This document shows positions 1 to 7,657 of a DNA stretch of 19,884 nt, piece after piece; positions within the stretch are counted from its first letter, which is position 1; each line of letters begins with the position of its first letter. The notes under the pieces are model-generated. The model saw only the letters and a program-made list of their open reading frames with translations. It had not been told where the DNA came from and made no database searches. The stretch is from Physocladia obscura (lineage: Eukaryota; Chytridiomycota; Chytridiomycetes; Chytridiales; Chytriomycetaceae). The position numbers were made by a program, and so were the translations under genes. The stretch lies in assembly GCA_027596945.1 (NCBI GenBank), contig JADGJH010000106.1, forward strand, positions 5,927 to 25,810, given 5' to 3'.

Positions 1-63
1 TATTTCTGTTTTTTGTTTTTTCGTTTCTGATGTGTGTTACTAATCCAAAATCGTGTGACGTAG

Positions 64-330
64 GTTCGACCAATTATCCGCCCAAACGAAGGATTCGCCC
101 GCGCTCTGCAAGAACTTGAACGCGAAATACATCCGCACTTAACAGAACCGTCGTTGCCAATATTTTGGATGTGCGATAGTTATGCGCACTTTCTGGAATT
201 TTTGGAACTCCGTGAACGCGCTTATCGAGCCGGATTGTTGTTGCATCCCAAAACTACATCCTCATTTTTAGAAAAATTCAAGACTGAGAGTTTGGTTCAT
301 AGGAGTGGCTGCAGTGGTGGATTGGTCTAA
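64..330 (+). CDS. C-terminal exon of a probable dual-specificity protein phosphatase (partial)
   Basis: This is the last exon of a gene that enters from the left edge. Bases 1-63 read as the 3' part of an intron: a perfect TACTAAT branch site lies at 38-44 and the acceptor TAG ends at 63. The exon encodes 88 residues and stops at 328-330. It begins VRPIIRPNEGFARALQELE, which matches the 'PNxGFxxQLxxfE' element that follows the CxxGxxR active site in dual-specificity (DUSP-type) phosphatases; the catalytic loop itself would lie in upstream exons outside the window. The tail (IFWMCDSYAHFLEFLELRER and beyond) has no zinc-binding cysteine cluster, so the YVH1/DUSP12 subtype is unlikely. The family call rests only on the short PNxGF motif. 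The gene converges on the next one with 94 bp between the stop codons. Confidence 0.5.
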   Translation, partial: VRPIIRPNEGFARALQELEREIHPHLTEPSLPIFWMCDSYAHFLEFLELRERAYRAGLLLHPKTTSSFLEKFKTESLVHRSGCSGGLV

Positions 331-424
331 ATGACCAAATACTTTCTTTGTTTTGTTGTTTGAGAGGTTTCAGAATTATCATAATTATTATTTTTATTCG
401 TAGTGTTTAGGAATAACTTTAACA

Positions 425-1559
425 TCAAATAAAAGCGATAAGACAAAGCGCTGCAATTAAACCAACGGTCAACTGCCCAGCACCAGAACTATGGGATCCC
501 GATCCGCTGGCAGTTGTAGTCGCACCCGAATTACTAGCGCTGACACTTGTTGTGGAAGAAACATGTGAGCAGTTTCCCAATAGTGTAATTCTAGTGAAAG
601 CAAAGACTGAGCCAACTGGAATCAGATTTACGAGCGTCAAATCTTTGAGATTTTTGAAATCAAATGGGTTGCCGTCCAGATTTGTTGCAAAATCGGTGAA
701 GAGGGCCGTGAGGGTTTGATTCTTTCCCGATGGCGTGATGTAGTGCGACAAGAGGCGGTATTCGGAATCGATTCCACGTGTGTTATTGATTGGAAGCCTG
801 GGAAAGAAAAAGAAAGGGGAAAAAAAATTGTGAGAATATTGGAGTTTATTTCAGAACCTCACCATTGCGTAAGGGTTATGTTAAAATCAGACCCAACAGG
901 AGCAACAAGATCGATGCTGGTTTGAAAATAATATTTTAACTTTGCTTTTTTTTTTTTAAAGCATTTGCGTTATAATACCTGAAACCAGTATATGGAGTGA
1001 GGTCGAAATCGTTTATCCAGTTGAATTTCGAATACCAGCTGTCAAAATCAAAGCAAATATTATTGTTTGTTGCAATTTAACGTTATATGAACACAAACTA
1101 GTTGATTGTAATTGCTGTTCCCGGATGCGATGCAGACTCTAATCCATTGTCCGTAACACTATTGTTCGAGGAAGTAATTTGGAGTTCGCCAATAGTCATT
1201 ACTTCTGCATCGCCGGAATCTAAAAATAGAGTTCCATTATAACCAAATAAATTAATTCAGAGAGTTATAATCTTCGGCCTTAACCTCCATAGTCGCCACC
1301 AAGCAAATTCAGCGTTTTGTTACATCTTCGAAAAAAAGAGTCAAACTAAACAACTGAAAGAAACGCAATACCCGTTAAAACCAGTGTTATACTGGCAGCC
1401 CGTTTCGACGGTTACACCACCTTCTACAACAGTTTCGGACTGGGTGCGATACATATCTGATGTACGTGCCCGAAAGTCATCCACCAAAACATCTGGCTGG
1501 CATTGTCCGACAACACGATTTGCCAAGTACCAAATGAGCACTCCAATTTCCACTTTCAT
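425..1559 (-). CDS. GPI-anchored secreted protein with a galactose-binding-like beta-sandwich pattern, six exons
   Basis: Exons on the minus strand: 1559-1372, 1325-1285, 1219-1099, 1038-979, 916-863, 797-425. All phases join, giving 278 residues. The ATG at 1557-1559 opens a short hydrophobic signal peptide (MKVEIGVLIWYLA...) ending near VGQC. The mature part starts DVLVDDFRAR, followed by NLLGGDYG, WYSKFNWINDFDLTPY and SDFNITLTQW. This order of short strands resembles the jelly-roll modules of secreted carbohydrate-binding proteins (inference). Sequons include NKT, NNS, NIT, NNT, NQT and NCS. A Ser/Thr/Gly/Ala-rich stretch (GSGSHSSGAG) and a hydrophobic end (LTVGLIAALCLIAFI) form a typical GPI-attachment signal, so the product is expected on the cell surface or wall. 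No catalytic motif was recognised. A start 14 codons upstream (1601) is in frame but would put a Phe/Cys-rich stretch before the signal peptide, so it was not chosen. Confidence 0.72.
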
Positions 1560-1630
1560 CAAATTAATAATTAAATAGAACCAACAAAAAAAACAAAACA
1601 AAAAAACAAAAAAAAAACACAGTTGATGTT

Positions 1631-1961
1631 CTATTCTTCTTCATACTCCTCTTCTTCGTCTTCATCATCTTCCTCTGTATTCTGATGTTCCAGTTGTTGT
1701 GGGCGCAGATTTTGTGGACTATTTTCTGAAATCGAGACTACTGAAATATTTGGTCCTTGATATACACTTGACTCCCCGCTATGTGATTTCTGTTGCTGAT
1801 GGTGTGCTAGTGTTTGTGCTTGGGCTTGGTTTTGTGCGGCAACGGCGGCGGCAACTGCAGCAGGGTTGTAATGTTGCGTATAAATTCCATTACCATGCTC
1901 AGCCAAAGGTCTAGGAAGTACCATTGTACTACCATCATGAATAAAATGACTGTGTTGTCGT

Positions 1962-1993
<32 letters not shown>

Positions 1994-3645
1994 ATGATGT
2001 TGTTGTTGTTGTTGATGTTGTTGATGTTGTTGTTGTTGCTGTTTTTGTTGCTGTTGTTGTTGTTGTTGTTGTTGTTGCTACTGTTATTGCTGTTATTAAT
2101 TCGCTGGGTTTTCGGTTTCCGTATTTCGCGTTTTCCACCTGCATCTTCGTACAAAAGTTCATCAGAGCTTTTATTTGAGGTTATTTCTGTAAATATTGGC
2201 TCGAAAATGCCATAATTATCAGCATTATTAACTTGCACAGCAGATATGCCGGGAATCGAAATGCTGCTGCTTGATTTGAATATACTGCTCGGAATATCTC
2301 CTGATGAAAACGACTCTTTGGACGAATCCATAGATTCGGGAATTATTTCTGCAGCAGTACGCAATGTACGATTATTTGTTACTATGGGACCAGGGTTTGT
2401 ACCATTGATTGCGTTTGTTATAGTACTTAACGATTGGTTACGTTGAGCTTCTGTCCCATATTGGACTTGTGTTCTTGTCAATTGATTCATAAGTGGGCGC
2501 GAAATTCCAGAGTATTCTTTAGGGGAATAATGGTCAATTGATTTGGGAGCAGCGGCATTGCTTTTTCTTCGTGTTGCAGTTTTTTTATTCGAACTCGAGA
2601 TTGCGGAGACAATGGCATCTTCATTGACCTTTTGCATATCAATGGAAAAACTATTCATCATTTCGTCCAGTTTTTGCATGGCAGATGACGAACCTGTTAC
2701 TGATTCTCTATTCGTTTTTAAGGTCGAAACACTTGCAGCAGCAGCAATTTCTCTGTCAAGTGCAGCTGCAAGATTCTTCATTTGATTATCTAAAGCCATT
2801 TGTCGCTGCAATGGCTGGATTGATTGCGATTGTGTTGGAAGTGAATGGCTCTGTTGGGGAGCTGTATACTTTGCTTTTTGCTGTTGCTGCTGTTGAAGCT
2901 GTTGTTGCTGACTTAAATTATTTATTTGTTGTTGTTGTTGTTGTTGCTGTTGTTGTTGCTGTTGTTGTAGATGGGATTGCTGTTGTTGTAGTGGCAATGC
3001 TTCTGTTGCTTGCAGAATCGACTCCACAAACTCACCTGGATCTTCCACCAAGGCAGAAGTAGCAGAAATCTCAAAAAATGCAGCCGCTTGACTCGTTTCA
3101 ACCCATTTTCCTGCAACTTTTTTAAAAAGCACTTCTGCTTCTGCAATTGGTGCAGGAAACTGAATCAATCCCGGAGACATCACAGACTGACTAGCTGATG
3201 CAACAGTTGGTGTAATTAATGCTGTTCCAACGCTGGCAGATGTCGTAGAAAATCTCGAAGTTTGCGACTCAGATTTTTTGCGTTGGCGGCGCTTTGCTGC
3301 GGCTTCGCTGATTGCGTTCGCTAGTGTCGATGATCCTTTTCCTAAATCATTGTTTTCGTCATCGTTGTTATCATCGCCATTATAGAAGCTGCCGTTTTTG
3401 TTCATCAGACTTGGTTGTGGCTGAGGTTGCTGATACTGTTGTTGTTTTTCTTGTTGTGGTTTTTTTTGTAATTGGAGCAGTACATCGTTATTTGAGGTGC
3501 CTGTAGTTGCCAAAACTCTTCGTTTACGCTCAGTTTCGAGCTTTTTGACGATTTCGGAGACCAGAGGGGTCTGAATACACGTTAAAATAATTTAGCGGAA
3601 AAAAATGGTGCTGAAAACAGACAAATGACTTACATTGTTTGACAT
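1631..3645 (-). CDS. Gln/Asn-rich low-complexity protein of unknown function; reading frame changes inside a CAA repeat
   Basis: The ATG at 3643-3645 begins a 12-nt first exon (MSNN) that ends at a GTAAGT donor. The intron is 3633-3571, and exon 2 starts at 3570 with TPLVSEIVKKLETERKRR. The frame then runs to about 1960 through a basic AAAKRRQRKK patch, a more ordinary segment around 3050-3180 (AEVLFKKVAGKWVE ... VEDPGEFVESI), a long Gln tract (about 2875-2992) and an Asn tract (about 2080-1960). In the Asn frame it ends at 1807 with an unconvincing tail (ILFMMVVQWYF...). The Gln frame of the same repeat, open only below about 2078, continues into a better tail: HFIHDGSTMVLPRPLAEHG, an Ala/Gln segment, and an acidic end (TEEDDEDEEEEYEEE) with a stop at 1631. 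I see no splice pair with the right phase joining the two frames, so an indel in the repeat (real or a sequencing error) is suspected. No known domain was recognised; nuclear or RNA-granule roles would be guesses. Confidence 0.6.
1956..2078 (-). repeat. CAA/AAC trinucleotide repeat (poly-Asn / poly-Gln tract)
   Basis: An almost pure TTG-repeat on the plus strand (CAA/AAC/ACA on the minus strand), interrupted by ATG and CTG units. All three minus-strand frames are open across most of it: one gives Asn runs, one Thr runs, one Gln runs. It lies inside the low-complexity gene and is where that gene's frame changes. Confidence 0.9.
2875..2992 (-). repeat. CAG/CAA repeat encoding a poly-Gln tract
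   Basis: Mixed CAA/CAG codons on the minus strand encode two Gln blocks separated by INNLS. The mixture of codons rather than one pure triplet suggests selection for the amino acid as well as repeat expansion (inference). Confidence 0.85.
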
Positions 3646-3757
3646 TGTATTTGATTATCTCCGTATATGTTCTTTCGTTTGATCGTTTTGCTTGAAGCGG
3701 CACGGATTTTTTGAAGGAGTTCGAGAACAAACAGAATTGCGAAAAAATTTCAGTAAA
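3646..3757. promoter_or_regulatory. Short divergent intergenic region (shared promoter candidate)
   Basis: Only 112 bp separate the start codon of the Gln/Asn-rich gene (minus) from that of the snapin homologue (plus). Both 5' UTRs and core promoters must fit here or overlap the genes. I see no clear TATA box; T-rich stretches occur (for example around 3700-3715). Confidence 0.5.
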
Positions 3758-4221
3758 ATGTCAGCATCGTCAGCATCATCTCTACAAACATCACAACCGC
3801 CGTTTGAACCGTCACTGTCCAGTCCATCAAGCCCATTTGCATCCACATTAGGCAAAGCGTTTGCATCGGCACTCACCCATATTGTCTATGAACTCGATAT
3901 GAAAGTTGTCGCTGTTCAGGCGTCACAAGCCGAACTTATTAAAGAAATGGACAAACTTGCAACAGGTAAAAAAAGTAAACAAAAGACAAATAAAAAATAG
4001 AAATGAAAAAACACTTTACTCTTCTTTTGTCACCATTTAACTTGATACAACTAAAATATGTAGAGTTACACCAATTTCTGGCAGTTTCAGAACCACCGCC
4101 AATTGATACAGTCCTCCAGCGACTGTTAGTGTGCCGTAAGAAGCTGCTCACAGTTAATCTACTACTGAAAAGTTCCCAGGAGCGGCTCATTCGTATCAGC
4201 GCTCTCGTTTCTCCAACTTGA
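3758..4221 (+). CDS. SNAPIN: Snapin homologue (BLOC-1/BORC subunit), two exons
   Basis: Exons 3758-3965 and 4064-4221 are joined in phase 1 across a 98-nt GT..AG intron, giving 121 residues. A Ser/Pro-rich N terminus (about 1-35) is followed by the snapin helical region. ELDMKVVAVQASQAELIKEM and DKLATELHQF parallel the animal pattern 'LDsHVhAVReSQvELreqIDnLATEL'. After the junction come VLQRLLVCRKKLLTVN and SSQERLIRI, parallel to 'LLnARRRVvLVNniLQnaQERLrRL'. The LATEL motif is created exactly at the splice junction, which supports the intron. In animals and yeast, snapin is a small coiled-coil subunit of BLOC-1 and BORC, cytosolic complexes on endosomes/lysosomes that act in organelle biogenesis and positioning. 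Length is close to the family's (about 136 residues in human). The ATG chosen is the first in the open frame of exon 1 that gives the expected length. Confidence 0.85.
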
Positions 4222-4352
4222 TATTTAAAAATAAACAAAAGAGGCATTCATTTCGTGGAACAAGCATTTGAAGAATCTTTTGGAATATCTTCTACTTCCT
4301 GAAGTTTTCAAGAGAAACCATGCAGCAACAGGATAACAAAACAAAATAACGA

Positions 4353-6102
4353 TTAAAATTTCTTTTGGAAATAAGCTTTGACCTAAAGTGGCATTCAGTA
4401 AAAAGAGGAGAAAAGAACTTTTCAAATTCAATTATACCTTATCACCAAACGCAACCATGCAAATGGTCTGCCACATACCCAAGCACACACGAGGAGTGAC
4501 TCCACGATAAAACCCAAGAATTCCGCTCTGCTTGTAAATCCAACCAGCCTATTATGAAAGAAATAACTTAACAGTGTCTGGAGAAGAAAAAAAAGTTAAA
4601 TTCTCACCGCAGTCGCAATCGTCAACTTTTCAGGTCTACCCGCAGTCTTCAACTGACTCTGCATTTCAACACGAATAACTTCAATCGGCTGGTTCCATGT
4701 TGACAAAGCACCGCCCACACTACTGGCAGCAATCTTTTCCAAATCAGTCAATTTTCTCGCCTTGTCTTTTCCACGAATCAGATCTTCAGCCACTCGACTT
4801 ATTCCGAACCGCGAGCCCCAGTTAGTGCATTGACGAACAGCCACGGCGTTTACTCCCTTGTTGATCCCAGCAATTCCTTCGCGTCGGAAAATTTCAGTTG
4901 CTACTTCGATCGTTGACTTTGATGGCCCGCTGCCACCTTTGTGGCGCGTGACTTCAACTGTCTGATTTTTTGTTTTGGTTTTTTTGGTGTATTGAAGACA
5001 AAAATTGGATTTTCAAATTTGCCTTCATAAAAGTACAGAAACCCATTGTAGTATACGCCTGAACAATACCGCCACCCATACCCCCAAGAATTCCAGCAAC
5101 AGGAACACTTGCGCCAAGAACACGCGCACGGTACTCAAGCTCCGAAACGGCGAACATAAGTGCAGCCCCTTTCGTTCCGGCTTCAATCCAAGCTAGGAAA
5201 AAGAACGAAAGAAATATGATCAGTGTTCCATTCCAAAAAAAAATTTGTTCAACCATGTGGGACCACCATGTGCCGATGAAAATAAATTTAGTGCAATTAC
5301 TCACCCCACGGAATAAGGCCTTGGTAGAAGCCAAAAATACCGCCACGAGACCATACAGTACTGACTGACGCAACCATACTCTGGCCACGGTTTGCAGCCA
5401 TTTGGGTTTTGACAACTTCGAATCTAAATTTTTTTTAAGAAAACCAGTGAAACAAGTGGGTAAAACGTGCGCGTGTTTAGTTGTTGCTTTAAATGCGTAA
5501 ATACGATTAATCGAATGATTGTAATACGTCGGTTTTGCTCCGCAAAGAGAGAGCGTCAAACACAGTGAGAGCAAGCGTCAAATTAATCCGTATGCATGTA
5601 ATTACATTTTTGACTTTGAAACGGCGTTGTAAAAGGATTTTTCCACTTTCGGGTCGCAGTGAGGGAGATATTTTTTCAATAACTCACGGTTGTCCGAGTG
5701 TCGTTACCTCAAAAAGATTAAGTGCAGCACCTTTTTTTTGGGTTCGAATTAAACATTATGATAAAATGCCCATGATGGGTGGTGGACAGGTGTTGGGAGG
5801 GGCAATCCGAAGAGCTAACAGATAACAAAAAAACATGTCGTAAATCCCGCTTCTTTCAACATACACAATGGCAAAATGACACATTTTCCTTGCCACGTGC
5901 ACAACCACAGTAAGATTTAATAGGATGACAATATTGACACGAATTTCAATGATAAAAGGAACAAAGAATAGAGACGGAAGGAATAGTTGCTTGGTAATGG
6001 TGTAAAGATTATTAAGATACCGATAGCAAGGTTCCGGAAAGATACTGGCTTTTTCTCCAATGGCGCGTTGGGGTCGACAGGTTCAGAGGTGCCAATAGCC
6101 AT
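4353..6102 (-). CDS. YHM2: Mitochondrial carrier of the YHM2 type (citrate/2-oxoglutarate carrier), seven exons
   Basis: Exons (minus): 6102-6021, 5730-5688, 5423-5305, 5192-5023, 4961-4608, 4548-4438, 4382-4353. Phases all close, giving 302 residues. The start gives [19 protein letters not shown] then the first helix ([20 protein letters not shown]). The carrier signature PxDExxK appears as PFEVVK in repeat 1 and PIEVIR in repeat 3. Repeat 2 has the degenerate form seen in YHM2-like carriers ([19 protein letters not shown]). The conserved block [20 protein letters not shown] strongly favours YHM2 over other carriers. In yeast Yhm2 exchanges citrate for 2-oxoglutarate across the inner membrane and was first described as an mtDNA-associated protein. 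Intron 4 (5022-4962) is GC..AG. The last intron avoids an immediate stop after FGDKV and adds VKAYFQKKF; without it the protein would end at 4432 (294 residues). Introns 1 and 2 are long (290 and 264 nt) and flank a 43-nt exon. Confidence 0.9.
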
Positions 6103-6273
6103 TTTTTGGTTGTCAAAAAATATTGTTCTCTTTTGTGCAATTTGCCATCGTCAAGTGATGTTGTCCTTCAAGGAAAAAATGGGCGCATTTTTTCCTATCG
6201 AACAAAAAATCATCAGGCCATCCAAACGTTCAGAAAAGAAAAATTTGAAACATAGCATATTATTTGTTTTTCT

Positions 6274-7657
6274 TTAAAACGAGATACCCTTCTCCTTCAA
6301 CTTGGAAATCAAATCATCCACGCTCTCAACTTTGACCCCGCCAGCACGCTTAGGCGGCTCGGCCACACTTACAATCGTCAAACGCTGTGTAATGTCGACG
6401 CCAAGGTCTGCGGGTGTTAATTTTTCCAATGGTTTCTTTTTGGCTTTCATGATATTTGGAAGTGTTGCATATCGCGGTTCATTTAATCTGAAAAGTTGCG
6501 TTAGGTTGTTTTGTTTTGTTTTTGCATACATGATATTCAAATGAAATATAATAAACGTTGGGAGTGAGAGTGAGAGAAACCTGAGATCGGCGGTAATGAC
6601 TGCAGGGAGGGTACACGAAATTGTTTCGAGACCTCCATCGATTTCTCTTGTAACAACAACACCTTTCGCGTCGCTAGAGACTTCAACCTTTGAAGCAAAA
6701 GTTCCCTGAGGCCAGGCTTTTGAGAAAATGTAAAAAAAAGTGTGTATACATATACGTGTGTATTCTTAGATTTTTTTCCAGTTTCATAAAAGAGAAAAGG
6801 AGAAATTACCCAAAAGGCCAGCAAGAATTTGACCTGTTTGATTTGAATCATCATCAATAGCCTGTTTCCCAAGAATCACCAAATCTGGTTTTTCTTTTAG
6901 GACGATTGCCTTCAACAATTTGGCCACCTATTAAGACAATAAATAAGCAACATAGATAAAATATCTAAGATACGTGGCGACAAGACAAATATTCGTAAAT
7001 AATACAAGGAATAAAAGGTCCATAAAAAAACAATCAAAACCGAAGCAAACAAACCTGAAGAGGACCAGTTTCAGCATCGCCAACATCAATATGTAGAGCT
7101 TTATCGGCTCCCATCGCAAGAGCAGTTCTGAGGGTTTCTTGTGACTTTGTGGAGCCGACGGATACAGCGAGGATATCTGAAGCTTTCTTTGCCTCTTTCA
7201 GTCTTATTGCTTGCTCAAGAGCGATTTCGTCAAACGGGTTCATGCTGTGTTTGAGCGCGGCCGTGTCGACTTTGCCGTTAACGACACGGATCTTGACGGC
7301 TGCATATTTTATTTCATTTTATTTTTAATGGTGTGTTGTCGAGTTGCGTCAGAAAGTTGTTTTAGTTGATTGAGAGATTGCAAGACGGAATAGTGTTGAG
7401 ATTTTGTATTGTTTTGATTTGATGGCCCCATGAGTTTTCTTTGTGAAACGCGTTGGGTGTTTGGTGATCCGGAATGATCATCACACATGGAGCCGACAGG
7501 TTTCAACCGTGAAAAGAACACACAAACGCACATTCAAAAAGCTAAGTGGGATGGACGAACAAACGCGTACATAAAGCAGGCGCAGCGACAGAGATTTAAA
7601 GAGTTGGGCATATTCACCATAATCAACGACTCTTTTGACAGGTACAAGAATCTTCAT
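6274..7657 (-). CDS. ETFB: Electron transfer flavoprotein subunit beta, five exons
   Basis: Exons (minus): 7657-7618, 7299-7055, 6927-6810, 6716-6581, 6487-6274, giving 250 residues with all phases closed; animal ETF-beta is about 255. The N terminus [19 protein letters not shown] and [17 protein letters not shown] are typical of the family. The central [20 protein letters not shown] and [14 protein letters not shown] belong to the AMP-binding core. [19 protein letters not shown] is the recognition loop that docks acyl-CoA dehydrogenases, with its anchoring Leu preserved. The signature [19 protein letters not shown] is near the C terminus. The protein pairs with the FAD-bearing alpha subunit in the mitochondrial matrix and passes electrons from acyl-CoA and other dehydrogenases to ETF-QO and ubiquinone. 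No cleavable presequence is visible, as is usual for ETF-beta. Intron 1 is 318 nt; the others are 94-127 nt. The 3' end lies 171 bp upstream (in gene direction) of the carrier's start codon. Confidence 0.95.

Noticed and set aside
1814..2215. 133-codon plus-strand Leu-rich ORF
   Set aside because: It is the antisense reading of the CAA repeat (TTG/CTG codons) and has no other support.
2685..3062. 125-codon plus-strand Val-rich ORF
   Set aside because: Antisense of the poly-Gln gene; the Val runs are GTT units of the repeat.
4954..5574. 206-codon minus-strand ORF spanning the carrier introns
   Set aside because: It mixes frames: part is the true exon 4 frame ([19 protein letters not shown]), the rest is intron or exon 3 read out of frame. 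The spliced model explains the conserved parts.
7309..7533. 74-codon minus-strand ORF
   Set aside because: It lies inside ETF-beta intron 1, whose borders are fixed by strong family similarity on both sides; low-complexity Gln/Ser composition.
7300..7617. Possible C/D-box snoRNA in ETF-beta intron 1 (minus-strand GTGATGA and CTGA motifs about 130 nt apart)
   Set aside because: The bases outside the two boxes do not form a terminal stem, the spacing is longer than usual, and no matching C'/D' pair was evident.
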